Assembly (NCBI GenBank): GCA_037190485.1
Contig: JBBCJB010000002.1
Span: forward strand, 355,119-419,118
Source of the DNA: Parapedobacter sp037190485
Lineage (GTDB): Bacteria > Bacteroidota > Bacteroidia > Sphingobacteriales > Sphingobacteriaceae
Direction: 5' to 3'
Length of the DNA: 64,000 nucleotides
Shown: one piece after another, positions 25,591 through 35,696 of the stretch
How positions within the stretch are numbered: position 1 is the stretch's first letter
How the letters are laid out: the number at the start of each line of letters is the position of its first letter
The notes under the pieces: model-generated
Seen by the model: the letters and a program-made list of their open reading frames with translations, nothing else
Database searches by the model: none
What the model was told of the DNA's origin: nothing
Made by a program: the position numbers and the translations under genes

Positions 25591-27264
25591 ATGATGACCC
25601 CGCTAACCAAACGATTGTTTTTCGCGATGCTCCTACTTGGAGCCTTGTTCCATCCCACTTTCGCATCCAACGCGCAGGATACGATTGCTTACGATGATGT
25701 CGAATTCTTCTCGGCAGACGAAATGCTGGCAGCAGATACCGCTGCCACCGACACCGCCGCTGCCAGCGCACAGGTCGATGCCCCCATGGCGGCATCCACG
25801 GACGCCGCCGATCCACAGGGCGACACCTCGACGCTGTGGGCCATTTTCATCGCCGGTTTTATCGGGGGCCTGGCCGCCTTCCTGATGCCGTGCATCTACC
25901 CGATGGTGCCACTCACGGTCTCGTTCTTCACCAAGCAGAGCGGCACCAGGGCCAAGGGGATAACCAATGCCCTGCTCTATGGGTTGTTCATCATCGTCAT
26001 CTACGTAGCCCTGGGCATGCTGGTCACGTTGCTCTTCGGTGCGTCGGCGCTCAACGAAGCGGCCAGCAGCGCATGGTTCAATCTCATTTTCTTCGCCATC
26101 ATCATCGTGTTCGCCATCTCGTTCCTCGGTGCCTTCGAGATCACGCTACCGTCGCGCTTCGTGAACCGGATGGACGACAAATCCAGCAAAGGCGGGCTGG
26201 TCGGGCTGTTCTTCATGGCCTTCACCTTGGCGCTGGTCTCCTTTTCCTGCACCGGCCCCATCATCGGCTACCTGCTGGTCGAGGCGGTTTCCAAAGGGAC
26301 ATTGCTTGGACCGGCGTTGGGCATGCTCGGATTCTCCGTGGCGCTGGCCATCCCGTTCATGTTCTTCGCGTTCTTCCCATCCATGCTCAAGGAGATGCCC
26401 AGATCGGGCGGCTGGCTCAATACCGTGAAGGTATCGCTAGGCTTCCTCGAGCTGGCGTTGGCGTTCAAATTCCTGTCGAATGTCGACCTGGCCTACCATT
26501 GGGGCATCCTGGACCGCGAGGTCTTCCTGTCGATCTGGATCGTGCTATTCGGGCTGTTCGGGCTGTACCTGCTGGGCAAACTTCGGTTTGCACACGACAG
26601 CGACACCCCGTACCTGGGCATCCCGCGACTCTTCATCGCCATTACCGTCCTTTCGTTCACGGTATACATGATCCCGGGCCTATGGGGTGCGCCGCTGAAA
26701 GCGCTCAGCGCGTGGTTGCCGCCATCACCCACCCAAGATTTCAACCTGCACCAAGTAGGCCTGTCCGGCCATACCCCACAGGCCAGCGCGTCGGTCGTCA
26801 AGAAATACGGCGATAAGTTCCACGCGCCGCACGGGTTGGACGCGTTCTATGACTATGACCAGGCGTTGGCCTACGGCAAGCAAACGGGCAAGCCGATACT
26901 CCTCGACTTCACCGGCTGGAGCTGCGTCAATTGCCGCAAGATGGAAGAATCCGTTTGGCCCGACCCCACCGTACTGCGGTTGCTGAAAGCGGAATACGTG
27001 CTGGCCTCGCTCTACGTGGACGATCGCACCACCCTTGAGGAGCACGAGCAATACGTGTCGGCATTCAGCGGGAAGCACGTTCGCCGGGTGGGCCAGAAAT
27101 GGTCTGACCTGCAGGCATCCCGCTTCGGCACCAACGCCCAGCCGTACTACGTGATCGTGGATGGCGATGGCAACCAGTTGGTTCCCGCACAGGCCTACAA
27201 CCAGGACATCGCCAATTACGTCGCGTTCCTGGAAAGTGGGCTAGACGCGTATCAAAAACGGTGA
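25591..27264 (+). CDS. DsbD/CcdA-like thiol:disulfide interchange protein
   Basis: A 557-residue membrane protein that moves reducing power from cytoplasmic thioredoxin to the periplasm. A signal peptide (1-29) and a low-complexity Ala/Asp/Thr linker (about 47-79) take the place of the N-terminal DsbD-alpha domain, which is missing. The membrane domain has the two key cysteines in FLMPCIYPMVP (Cys101) and SFSCTGP (Cys220). The C-terminal periplasmic thioredoxin domain carries FTGWSCVNCRKMEE (about 443-456). The family is common in Bacteroidota. It lies 20 bases after the cysteine-synthase-like gene, perhaps in one transcript. Confidence 0.9.
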   Translation: MMTPLTKRLFFAMLLLGALFHPTFASNAQDTIAYDDVEFFSADEMLAADTAATDTAAASAQVDAPMAASTDAADPQGDTSTLWAIFIAGFIGGLAAFLMPCIYPMVPLTVSFFTKQSGTRAKGITNALLYGLFIIVIYVALGMLVTLLFGASALNEAASSAWFNLIFFAIIIVFAISFLGAFEITLPSRFVNRMDDKSSKGGLVGLFFMAFTLALVSFSCTGPIIGYLLVEAVSKGTLLGPALGMLGFSVALAIPFMFFAFFPSMLKEMPRSGGWLNTVKVSLGFLELALAFKFLSNVDLAYHWGILDREVFLSIWIVLFGLFGLYLLGKLRFAHDSDTPYLGIPRLFIAITVLSFTVYMIPGLWGAPLKALSAWLPPSPTQDFNLHQVGLSGHTPQASASVVKKYGDKFHAPHGLDAFYDYDQALAYGKQTGKPILLDFTGWSCVNCRKMEESVWPDPTVLRLLKAEYVLASLYVDDRTTLEEHEQYVSAFSGKHVRRVGQKWSDLQASRFGTNAQPYYVIVDGDGNQLVPAQAYNQDIANYVAFLESGLDAYQKR

Positions 27265-27279
27265 TGGAAACACGGCCCG

Positions 27280-28380
27280 CTACTTGGCCGGCCACGTGAA
27301 CCTGAAGGTGCTACCTGCGCCCGGTACCGAGTCTACGCCGAGTTTCCCACCGCGTTCCTCTACGAATAGCTTGACCACGTTGAGCCCCACGCCGGTATTG
27401 GACTCCGTTGACGGGTCGGCAGGCGCCGTGGCTTCGAAGAGGCGGAAAATCCGCTCATGATCGTCATGTGCAATCCCCGGCCCATTGTCTTTCACGTAAA
27501 ACGCGTAATAGCCGTCTTCAGGCCCAACGGCACCGATCTCGATTTCGGCTTCCGCCTTGTCGTTGTGCTTGATGGCATTGCTGATGAAATTCTGGAATAC
27601 CTGCTGCAGCTTGAGCCGATTGGTGTTCACCACGGGTAGCGTACCCACCGTCTTGACCCGCACGTGTGCCGGCAGGTAGAGCAGTTTGATGATCTGCTCC
27701 ACCAGTTCGCCGGTATCGACCGCCTCCGTTTTCTGCTGGTAAACCGCCGTCCGGGAGTATTCCAGTATCGAGGCAATCATCCCGTTGAGGTGGGCCAACG
27801 CATCCGTACACAGCCTGAAGTACGCTTCGAGATGGGGGGCAGCGGCGATTTCCGGAAATGCCTTCATGTAATCGATCATCGAAAACACGCCCGCCAACGG
27901 CGATTTGAGATCGTGCGCCACGACGTACATGAAACGTTCCAATTGCTCGTTCACCTCATCTTTCTCCTTCAACGCACGCTTAAGTTCCTGCTGATAACGG
28001 TACAACCGCTCGAACACGTTCACTTTGGCACGTGTTACCTGTACATCGAGCGGTTTGCTGAGGTAATCGACGGCACCCTCTTCGAATCCTTTCAGGACAT
28101 GCTGGATGTCCTTGTTGATCGCGGTTACGAAAATGATGGCCACGTGTTTGGTCTTGGGGTTGGTCTTGATCAACGAAGCCACCTCGAACCCGTCGATGTC
28201 GGGCATCTGCACATCGAGCATCACCAAGCCGATATCGTCGTGCCTCAATAATTGCTTAAGTGCTTCATTGCCGTTGCTGGCCGCGACGAATACACGATTT
28301 TCAGCTGCGAGCATATCCTCAAGCGCCACCAGGTTTTCAGGTTTATCGTCTACCAGCAGGATTTTGAATCCGTAATCCAT
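27280..28380 (-). CDS. Response regulator-histidine kinase hybrid (REC-HisKA-HATPase)
   Basis: A 366-residue soluble signalling protein. The N-terminal receiver domain has phospho-acceptor Asp56 (VMLDVQMPDIDGFEV) and Lys109. A coiled linker follows, then HisKA with His156 (VVAHDLKSPLAGV), and a HATPase domain with NAIKHND, DNGPGI and TGVGLNVVKLFVEERGG. No membrane segment is seen. It starts 20 bases after the stop of the large hybrid kinase upstream, so the two form a signalling operon. An ATG at 28416 would overlap that gene; 28380 places REC at the true N-terminus. Confidence 0.87.
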   Translation of the reverse strand: MDYGFKILLVDDKPENLVALEDMLAAENRVFVAASNGNEALKQLLRHDDIGLVMLDVQMPDIDGFEVASLIKTNPKTKHVAIIFVTAINKDIQHVLKGFEEGAVDYLSKPLDVQVTRAKVNVFERLYRYQQELKRALKEKDEVNEQLERFMYVVAHDLKSPLAGVFSMIDYMKAFPEIAAAPHLEAYFRLCTDALAHLNGMIASILEYSRTAVYQQKTEAVDTGELVEQIIKLLYLPAHVRVKTVGTLPVVNTNRLKLQQVFQNFISNAIKHNDKAEAEIEIGAVGPEDGYYAFYVKDNGPGIAHDDHERIFRLFEATAPADPSTESNTGVGLNVVKLFVEERGGKLGVDSVPGAGSTFRFTWPAK

Positions 28381-28400
28381 TCCGTTCTGTTTTTGCCGCG

Positions 28401-31295
28401 TTATCGCGTTAACCATTTATTCGACAATACCATCAGTTTATTCCGGTCGATCGGTTTGGTCAAGTAATCCGAGGCGCCGGCCGCAATGGCCTGCTCACGG
28501 TCGCCTGTCATCGCCTTGGCGCTGACCGCCAGGATAGGTATATGATTCCATTTTGGGTTTTCCCGAATCTTACGCATGGTCTGGTAACCGTCCATCACGG
28601 GCATCATGATGTCCATGAGGATCAGTTGGATGGCGGGATTCGCTTCCAATTGCTCCAAGGCCTCCGCGCCATCGGTGGCGGCCACCACCTCCGCACCGTG
28701 TGTCTCCAACATCGCCGTCAGCGCATAGACATTGCGCATATCGTCGTCGGCGAGCAATATCGTTGCGCCGTCCAACCTTGCGCTGGGCAAACCGTCGGAC
28801 TCGGTTAGTGGCCTTGCAGGCTTTTCCACGGGTTCGGGCGGCATCGTGGATACCAGGGATCCGAAAATCGCATCCAGTTCACCGATTTCAAATGGTTTGA
28901 TGGTCATGCCGGAAATTTCTTCGGCCAAATGCCCCAAATCATCGTGCGAGGTGATGATGTGCACGGGAATGCCGGACAAATCGGGTGTCCGTTTGAGCGT
29001 CGCCAGGATTTCGGTACCCGACAACCCCGGCAGGTGGATATCCAGCAATATCGCCGAAGGTTTGAATTTACGGGCGCAATACAGCCCCTCCTCACCCGTA
29101 AGCGCCACAATGGCCAAATAATCCTTGCGCCGTGCGAAATCGCGCAAGATCGTCGCGAAGTTCTCGTCGTCTTCGATGATCAACAGCGCCCGATCTTGCG
29201 CCGCGATGAAGTGGCGATCGTCGGGGACGACCCGCTGTTCGCGGGCTAAAGCAACCGCCTTGGCCGGCGAGGCTTCGATCGGTCGCCGACGCGTCACCGC
29301 CTTTTCGGGCAACGCGACGGAAGGCATCGACGCAGGCAAATGCAGGACGAACTCGCTTCCCACGCCCAACGCACTGGTTAGCGTGAGCGAACCGCCCAGC
29401 TGCTCGGAAAGCCGCTTGCTGATGGATAGGCCGAGTCCGGTGCCACCGTATTTGCGATTGGTCGCGCCATCCACCTGCTTGAAAGCTTCGAAAATCGCCG
29501 TTTGGTATTCTTCGGCGATTCCGGGCCCCGTGTCTTTCACCGCGAACGCCAGGTGCTCGGGTATAGCGTCCTGTTGCACGGTCAACGATACCTCACCACC
29601 CGCCGGCGTAAACTTGAGTGCATTGGAAAGCAGGTTCTTGAGGATTTGCTCCACGCGCTTCCTATCGGTAAAGACCGCCTGATTGCCGGCGATCACGTTC
29701 GTCACTTCAAAGCGTACCTGACGCTCGGCCGCCACGGCCCGGAACAGGTCTTCCATATCCGCAAGCAATGCCGAGATCGGCACGTTTTCCGGGAGGAGAT
29801 CGATCTTGCCCGCCTCGATTTTGGACAAATCGAGGATGTCGTTGATCAGGTTCAGCAGATCAGCCCCAGATTTGTGGATGATGCGGCTGTATTCCCGTTG
29901 CTTTTCGGTTAACCGTCCGTCCTGATCGTCGGAAAGCAGGTTGGCCAAAATCAGGATGCTATTCAACGGGGTACGCAATTCGTGCGACATGTTGGCCAGG
30001 AACTCGGATTTGTACCGACTGCCCTGTTCCAACGCCGACGCTTGTTCGGTCAGCACGTCCTGCGCGGATTCCAGCTCTTCCTTCTGTTCACTGATCCGGT
30101 CGACCAGTTCCTCGAGGTGCTTGCGGGCGGCCACCCTTTTGAGCGCACTGGCCATATTGTGCGCCAACAGCTCCAATAGCCGGAGTTGCTCGGGCGCGAA
30201 ATCGCGCAAACTGACCAGTTCCAGCAAACCGATGAGCTGCTCGTCGGCCCAAAGCGGCACGAGCGCAAGCGCCTTCGGTTGGATGGGGCCGATACCCGCT
30301 TCGAGTGCCAAGCTACCTGCTGGTAAATCCGTGATCACGCTGATATCCCGCGACTCGGCAGCCTGCCCGGTGATTCCGACACCTACCGTATGATACGTCG
30401 CCAGCTTGGACGGTGGTGCGAATTTACCGATGGGCAAAAGCTTGTGTCCGCTTTCGTGATATTGGTAGAGCACGGCGGATGGCACGTCCAGCATACCCGC
30501 CACCGATTTTGCGCACGCATTCGCCAGTTCATCCACATCGCCATAGTAGGCCACCTGCAAAACGTTGTTGAAGGTGGATAGTGCACTCAATTGCCAATTC
30601 TGCAGCGACGTTTCGGCGATGAGCGCCTCCATTTCCTTCAGGTTCTGCTTGAGCTGCCGTTGGGATTTCACACGGCCTATCAATTCGTGGTACACTTGGT
30701 AGCTCAAGATGCTTACGATGGCCAATATCAGCAATAGCCCCCCCAGCAGCATGTTCAGCGATTGGCCGCGCGATTGGGTATTCAGTGCATTCCGGTCGTG
30801 GAGGTAGCGATCCTCGGTCAGGATGAATGCGTCTATCTTTTCGTCGAACGGGATCGTGATCGCGGTGGCTTTGCGGATGGTCTGCCGGAGGTCTGCCAAA
30901 CTAAGGGCAACGGTGTCCGGCTGCGATTGCCAGTAACCGATGATATCGTGCACTTCGGTTTCTATCGCACGCGCATTCGCCAGCTGACTCGGGTTATCGC
31001 TCACCAAGGTCGGCAACAAGCCCGACGTGAGGATCGCTTCTTTCCTCACCGCCTCAAAGGCATCATAAAACCCGCTTTCGCCCGTAAGCAGCGTATTGCG
31101 CTTGGCCGTTTCCAACTTGGCCATTTGCTGCTTTAGCGAAGAGGAGACCTTGAGCACCTCAAGCGTATGCTTCACCCATTCCGCCTGTCGCACATATTTC
31201 TGATGCGATAGGTACGACAGGATTCCAACCGTAATGACGATGACATAACCCGCGGATAATCCGAGATAGAGCCGTTGGGCAATCGACAGTTTCAT
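28401..31295 (-). CDS. Membrane hybrid sensor kinase (CHASE3-GAF-HisKA-HATPase-REC-REC)
   Basis: A 964-residue kinase. Membrane segments at about 8-29 and 182-200 flank a CHASE3-like periplasmic domain. A GAF domain follows (about 240-385), with a coiled coil and HisKA with His438 (FLANMSHELRTPLNS). The HATPase is at about 540-655 (NALKFTP, DTGPGIA, GGTGLGLSISKRL). Two receiver domains have Asp752 (AILLDIHLPGLSG) and Asp895 (LILMDIMMPVMDGYQ). This domain order is typical of multi-step phosphorelays. A GTG at 31313 is an alternative start. The signal is unknown. Confidence 0.88.
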   Translation of the reverse strand: MKLSIAQRLYLGLSAGYVIVITVGILSYLSHQKYVRQAEWVKHTLEVLKVSSSLKQQMAKLETAKRNTLLTGESGFYDAFEAVRKEAILTSGLLPTLVSDNPSQLANARAIETEVHDIIGYWQSQPDTVALSLADLRQTIRKATAITIPFDEKIDAFILTEDRYLHDRNALNTQSRGQSLNMLLGGLLLILAIVSILSYQVYHELIGRVKSQRQLKQNLKEMEALIAETSLQNWQLSALSTFNNVLQVAYYGDVDELANACAKSVAGMLDVPSAVLYQYHESGHKLLPIGKFAPPSKLATYHTVGVGITGQAAESRDISVITDLPAGSLALEAGIGPIQPKALALVPLWADEQLIGLLELVSLRDFAPEQLRLLELLAHNMASALKRVAARKHLEELVDRISEQKEELESAQDVLTEQASALEQGSRYKSEFLANMSHELRTPLNSILILANLLSDDQDGRLTEKQREYSRIIHKSGADLLNLINDILDLSKIEAGKIDLLPENVPISALLADMEDLFRAVAAERQVRFEVTNVIAGNQAVFTDRKRVEQILKNLLSNALKFTPAGGEVSLTVQQDAIPEHLAFAVKDTGPGIAEEYQTAIFEAFKQVDGATNRKYGGTGLGLSISKRLSEQLGGSLTLTSALGVGSEFVLHLPASMPSVALPEKAVTRRRPIEASPAKAVALAREQRVVPDDRHFIAAQDRALLIIEDDENFATILRDFARRKDYLAIVALTGEEGLYCARKFKPSAILLDIHLPGLSGTEILATLKRTPDLSGIPVHIITSHDDLGHLAEEISGMTIKPFEIGELDAIFGSLVSTMPPEPVEKPARPLTESDGLPSARLDGATILLADDDMRNVYALTAMLETHGAEVVAATDGAEALEQLEANPAIQLILMDIMMPVMDGYQTMRKIRENPKWNHIPILAVSAKAMTGDREQAIAAGASDYLTKPIDRNKLMVLSNKWLTR

Positions 31296-31357
31296 AGCTA
31301 GCCGTTTAGCCACAAAAATGCATTATTATTCTGGAATACCAAATTGGCCGTCTAATT

Positions 31358-31849
31358 TCAGCGTTGGGCCAGCAGCTTCCGGATGTCGGCTTCGATTTCT
31401 TCCGGCTTGGTGGTGGGCGCGTAGCGCTTTATCGGCTTACCGGAACGGTCGATCAGGAATTTCGTGAAGTTCCATTTGATGGCGCTGCCAAGCAGCCCAC
31501 CGCCCAATTCGCTTTTCAGGTACCTGAATACGGGATGGGTGTCCTTGCCGTTCACGTCGCATTTCTCGAATAGCTGGAAGGTGACGCCGTGGTTTACCTT
31601 ACAGGCCGCCTCCACGGTCGCGTTCGATTCGGGCTCCTGCCCCATGAATTGGTTGCAGGGGAACCCCAATACGACCAATCCCTCATCCTTATAGCGTTGG
31701 TGAAGGGCCTCCAGGCCCTCGAATTGTGGGGCCAATCCGCACTTCGTGGCCGTATTGACCACCAGGACGACCTTACCTTGATAGGTAGCCATCGGCACCG
31801 ACTTCCCTTGCGGGGTGTTGGCCGAAAGTCTATGGAACGATGTTGCCAT
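31358..31849 (-). CDS. Glutathione peroxidase family protein (Cys type)
   Basis: A 163-residue thiol peroxidase. The start at 31849 gives MATSFHRLSANTPQGKSVPM. The peroxidatic cysteine is in VVNTATKCGLAPQFEGL (Cys, not selenocysteine), with the conserved Gln in GFPCNQFMGQEP and Trp/Asn in IKWNFTKFLIDR. Bacterial members of this type usually use thioredoxin as reductant. It lies 26 bases after the permease gene on the same strand and may be cotranscribed with the transporter genes, though its role with them is not clear. Confidence 0.88.
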   Translation of the reverse strand: MATSFHRLSANTPQGKSVPMATYQGKVVLVVNTATKCGLAPQFEGLEALHQRYKDEGLVVLGFPCNQFMGQEPESNATVEAACKVNHGVTFQLFEKCDVNGKDTHPVFRYLKSELGGGLLGSAIKWNFTKFLIDRSGKPIKRYAPTTKPEEIEADIRKLLAQR

Positions 31850-31875
31850 GGGGCTAATATACGGAATCGAAACGG

Positions 31876-34254
31876 TTATTCCGTCCTGATCGCGTTGATC
31901 GGATTCGCCTGCGCCGCACGCAGCGACTTGCTGCATACCGTAATCGCGGCGATGGCAAATGCGGCCGCGCCGGCTGCGGCAAAAACCCACCATTCCACCG
32001 CCGTACGGTACACATAGTCATCCAGCCATCGGTTCATCATCCACCAGCCCAAGGGGAACGCAACCAACAGGGCGATACCTACCAATTTGAGAAAGTCTTT
32101 TGAAATCAACACCATGATGCTGGTTATACTCGCACCCAAGGTCTTTCGGATCCCGATTTCCTTCACCTTGGTTTCGGCGGTGAAGGTGACCAAACCGAAA
32201 AGCCCCAGGCAGGATATCAATATGGCTATACCCGCAAACATATTGAATAGCTTGCCCGCGCGGATATCCGACTTGTATTGGCGATCGAACGAGGCGTCAA
32301 GAAAACGGTAGTCGTATTCGAAACCGGCATTGTAGCGGTTCCATAGCTGCCCAACGGCCGCAATGGCCTGGTCCGCTTTGCCTTTTGCCGCGCGCACATA
32401 CATCGCCCCCAAGGGGGCGTTCTTCCCGGCGTTAAAGAGCACACACGGGCCGATGGCACGCTTCAGGTCGGCGAAATGGAAGTCCTTGACCACCCCGGTA
32501 ACCGTAACCGGCCGGTACCGGAAGGTAATGGATTTGCCGACAGGATCGCTCAAGCCCATCTGCTTTACAGCCGTTTCGTTGAGCAGCACGTATCCCGAGT
32601 CTGCCGGTGTTCCCGCGAAGGCCTTACCCTCCGCCAGCTGCAAGCCCATCACCTCGACGAATTGCGGGTCTACGGCGATCTGGTTCACCATAAAGCTAGC
32701 CATATTGGCAGGTTTACCCTCCCACTCGATGTCGCCGGTACCACTGCCGATATTGCTGATGTCACTGCTTGCTGCCGTCACGCCCACTACGCCGGGTTGG
32801 TTGACCAGCTCATTCCGAATGGCCTCAAACTGGGAAACGAAATTCCGTTGGTTAAAAATGAATATGTTTTCTTTATCGTATCCCAGATCTTTTTGGCGGA
32901 CGAAGTCCAATTGCTGGCTGATCACCAGCGTCGCGATGATCAATACGACCGAACAGCTGAATTGCACGACGACCAAGGCCTTTCGAAATACGCTGTTCCT
33001 GCCAACACCCGGAAGCATGCCTTTCAACGCCTGGGCAGGACGGAATGTCGACAGCAGCAAGGCGGGATAGATTCCCGCAAGCAGTACCACCGCCAGCAGG
33101 CTGCCCAATAAGAGCGCCCATATGCGACTATCCAGCAAGTCGACCGCCATTTGCTTACCCGAAAGGGTGTTATACACCGGCATGGCCAGCATGGCCAACC
33201 CCAATGCGAGCACCATCGCCATGAGAAAGACCATCACCGACTCGATGATGAATTGCCAGAACAGGTGCCCGCGATTCGCGCCCACGACCTTGCGTACGCT
33301 TACCTCCTTGGTCCGTCTCGTGGCGCGGGCCGTTACCAGGTTCACGTAATTGATGCAAGCAATGAGTAGCGTCACGCCAGCCACGAGGATAAAGATGCGG
33401 ACCTGTTGCATGCCGCGCTCCTCGCCCTTGGCATCGTACAGGTGAATGTCTTTGAGCGGCTGGAGGTAATACACGAGGGTTTTAAAGATATCGGCCTCGT
33501 TGTGTTTGCGGTGCAGGTCGGCCAACTGCTTGCCCACGCGCTTGGCATCCGCATGATCCCGAAGGAGGAAGTAGGTAGGAAACCCAAAATTGCCCCATTC
33601 GTCGTTCAGCCCGTTGGGCCATTTCTCTTCAAGTAGGTCGAATGGCAAGAGAAAATCCGCTTCAATCGAAGAATTGAGCGGAAAATCTTCCAAAACGCCC
33701 GTTACCGTAAACAACTGTTTGCTTGCAGCCGCCGTTGGATCGAGGTTGATCAGCACCGTCTGCCCAATGGCCTCGCCATCACCAAAATAGTTCTCAGCCA
33801 AGGTTTGCGTCAATACAATGGTATGCTTGTTTGGAAAGGGATGCTGCGCGTCACCTTTGATCAACGGGAAGTCGAATAACGAAAAAAACGACGCATCGAC
33901 ATATTTTCCTGACTCGGTAAATGCCTGGTTATCGTCTGCCTTCATCAATGCAGCCTCGCTGCTGCTGAACCGGCACGCGGCCTCGATGGCAGGTACCTCC
34001 GTGATCGCGAATGGGGCCAACGGGACGGGACCCACCGGCCACATGTTCTCGGAGGTGGGATCAAAGGTGGTGGACACCTGGTAAATGCGGTCGCCCTTGC
34101 TGTGCATGCGATCGAAACTCAGTTCATCCCATACCCACAGCAGGATGAGAACGGCTGTACACAAACTCACCGCCAGGCCGACGATATGAATAGCCGAGTA
34201 TGACTTGTTTTTCACAAGTGTCCGGAAAGCCGTGTTTAAATAGTTTTTTAGCAT
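31876..34254 (-). CDS. MacB/FtsX-type ABC transporter permease
   Basis: A 792-residue permease made of two tandem MacB-like periplasmic/FtsX units. Membrane segments occur at about 20-42, then three groups near 280-300, 335-355 and 375-400. A second unit starts at about 427-447, and a final FtsX set lies at about 670-780 (KVKEIGIRKTLGASITSIMVLISKDF). The repeated VKEIGIRK/TKEVSVRKVVGA motif is the usual FtsX coupling helix. It is encoded between a HlyD adaptor and a peroxidase, but no ATP-binding subunit is present. The ATPase must come from elsewhere. Possible roles are export of a peptide or lipid, or mechanotransmission. Confidence 0.87.
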   Translation of the reverse strand: MLKNYLNTAFRTLVKNKSYSAIHIVGLAVSLCTAVLILLWVWDELSFDRMHSKGDRIYQVSTTFDPTSENMWPVGPVPLAPFAITEVPAIEAACRFSSSEAALMKADDNQAFTESGKYVDASFFSLFDFPLIKGDAQHPFPNKHTIVLTQTLAENYFGDGEAIGQTVLINLDPTAAASKQLFTVTGVLEDFPLNSSIEADFLLPFDLLEEKWPNGLNDEWGNFGFPTYFLLRDHADAKRVGKQLADLHRKHNEADIFKTLVYYLQPLKDIHLYDAKGEERGMQQVRIFILVAGVTLLIACINYVNLVTARATRRTKEVSVRKVVGANRGHLFWQFIIESVMVFLMAMVLALGLAMLAMPVYNTLSGKQMAVDLLDSRIWALLLGSLLAVVLLAGIYPALLLSTFRPAQALKGMLPGVGRNSVFRKALVVVQFSCSVVLIIATLVISQQLDFVRQKDLGYDKENIFIFNQRNFVSQFEAIRNELVNQPGVVGVTAASSDISNIGSGTGDIEWEGKPANMASFMVNQIAVDPQFVEVMGLQLAEGKAFAGTPADSGYVLLNETAVKQMGLSDPVGKSITFRYRPVTVTGVVKDFHFADLKRAIGPCVLFNAGKNAPLGAMYVRAAKGKADQAIAAVGQLWNRYNAGFEYDYRFLDASFDRQYKSDIRAGKLFNMFAGIAILISCLGLFGLVTFTAETKVKEIGIRKTLGASITSIMVLISKDFLKLVGIALLVAFPLGWWMMNRWLDDYVYRTAVEWWVFAAAGAAAFAIAAITVCSKSLRAAQANPINAIRTE

Positions 34255-34268
34255 AGCTATGAGATTTC

Positions 34269-34297
34269 AGCGGTCAGCTTTCGAGCAGCTAACCGCT
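34269..34297. repeat. Hairpin-forming short repeat overlapping the HlyD stop
   Basis: AGCGGTCAGCT (34269-34279) and AGCTAACCGCT (34287-34297) pair at 10 of 11 positions around a seven-base loop. The units recall the CGGTCAGCTTTC-type simple repeats scattered in related genomes and in this window's FecR gene. It lies in the 41-base gap between adaptor and permease and overlaps the adaptor stop. Confidence 0.4.
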
Positions 34298-35549
34298 ACT
34301 GGCTGATGTTCAACTCCTGTACCCGATCGTACGTTTCGTAACTGGAGGTCACGACTTTGTCGCCGGGCTTCAACCCGCTGACGACCTCGTAGAAATCGGG
34401 GTTTTGCCTACCCAGCTGCACATCCACCCGGTAGGCCGTCTTGCCATCCTCGGTGAGCTTGAATACCCAATTACCTCCCGTTTGCTGGTGGAAGCCGCCG
34501 CGCGCCAACAACACCGCTTTGGTCTCGTCGCTGAGCGCCAACCGAATCTGCAGGGTCTGCCCCCTACGGATGCCCTCGGGTACTTCATTGATGAATTCCA
34601 TGTCGACCTGGAAACGGCCGCTGGTTACCTGCGTATATACTTTCTTGATGACCAATCGGTATCCCTTGCCCGCAAACGTGAATTCGCCTTCCAGGTCCGG
34701 ATAGATGCGCGAGATGTAGTGCTCGTCGATGTCGGCACGCACCTTGAAGCCCGTGAGCACATCAATCTGTCCGAGGCGTTCACCGGCACTTTTGCTCTGT
34801 CCGATTTCCGCATCGAACGAGGTCAGCTGGCCATCGACAGGCGCGCGGAGGATCAGGTCGTCCACTTTCTGGCGCATCAGGTTGAGCGCGGCCTGGGTGC
34901 GCTCATACATTTGCCGATCCTGGTTCACTTTCTGCATGGTTGACAAGGAATCCTGCGTGAGGATCTGCTTGGTCAGCTCCATGCGCTCCTTCTGGTAGGT
35001 ATAATCGTTGAGTGCCTGCTGGTATTCCTGCGAACCGACCGCTTTCTGCTCAAATAGCGTCTTGTTGAGTTTGTAGATCCGCTCGGCCTCCTTGAGGCGG
35101 TTTTCGACATCGGCCATCTGGTTGCGGTTGTTGATGGACATCTGCTGGGCATTCGTCTGCGCGATCTGCGATTGCGTAAGCAAGTTCAACACCGAGGTCT
35201 CCTGATTGACCAAGCTGAGCTCCAGGTCGGTGTTGGATAACCGCATGATCGCGTCGCCTTTGCGGAGCTTGGCACCGTCCTCCACGAATTTCTCCTCTAC
35301 CCGGCCACCCACCGACGCATCCAGAAAGATGCTCGTGATGGGCAATACCGTACCGTTGACCGGAATGAACTCACGGAAGGAATCTTCCTTGACTTCGGAT
35401 ATCGTGATGCGTTCGGCGTCCACATTGAGCCGTGCGTTGCCCGAGGTGAAATAATAGCTGGCGAATATGAGTGCCAAAATCCCAACGCCGCCCGCCACCA
35501 TCGTGATGCGTTTGCTGTTCCACTTCTTTTTCGGTAATGCTCTATCCAT
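34296..35549 (-). CDS. HlyD/RND-type periplasmic adaptor (membrane fusion protein)
   Basis: A 417-residue adaptor with one N-terminal membrane anchor (about 15-32, ITMVAGGVGILALIFASYYF). A split lipoyl/barrel-sandwich domain follows (ASVGGRVEEKFVEDGAKLRKGDAIMRLSN and LRAPVDGQLTSFDAEIGQSKSAGERLGQID). A long alpha-helical hairpin lies at about 100-210 (LNLLTQSQIAQTNAQQM and on), then a beta-barrel and a C-terminal part. It bridges an inner-membrane pump, here the MacB-like permease encoded next, and an outer-membrane channel that is not in view. It is the first gene of its operon, with tandem palindromes about 150 bases upstream. Confidence 0.88.
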   Translation of the reverse strand: MDRALPKKKWNSKRITMVAGGVGILALIFASYYFTSGNARLNVDAERITISEVKEDSFREFIPVNGTVLPITSIFLDASVGGRVEEKFVEDGAKLRKGDAIMRLSNTDLELSLVNQETSVLNLLTQSQIAQTNAQQMSINNRNQMADVENRLKEAERIYKLNKTLFEQKAVGSQEYQQALNDYTYQKERMELTKQILTQDSLSTMQKVNQDRQMYERTQAALNLMRQKVDDLILRAPVDGQLTSFDAEIGQSKSAGERLGQIDVLTGFKVRADIDEHYISRIYPDLEGEFTFAGKGYRLVIKKVYTQVTSGRFQVDMEFINEVPEGIRRGQTLQIRLALSDETKAVLLARGGFHQQTGGNWVFKLTEDGKTAYRVDVQLGRQNPDFYEVVSGLKPGDKVVTSSYETYDRVQELNISQ

Positions 35550-35696
35550 TTCTTTCCGTTATCGGCAATCGGCCTTCCGCTGTCGGCAAATCCAACTTCA
35601 CGCCCATGGCCGTCCAACGAAGATAGCTATACAATGCCGTGCCAAAAAAACAACTATTTCATAAGCAATTCGTTGCAAATTTGTTTGAGCTAAAAC

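Noticed and set aside
35632..35646. Sigma-54 promoter TTGGCACGGCATTGT on the minus strand
   Set aside because: The GG to GC spacing is one base short and the GC is GT; listed only as a weak resemblance with the palindromes.
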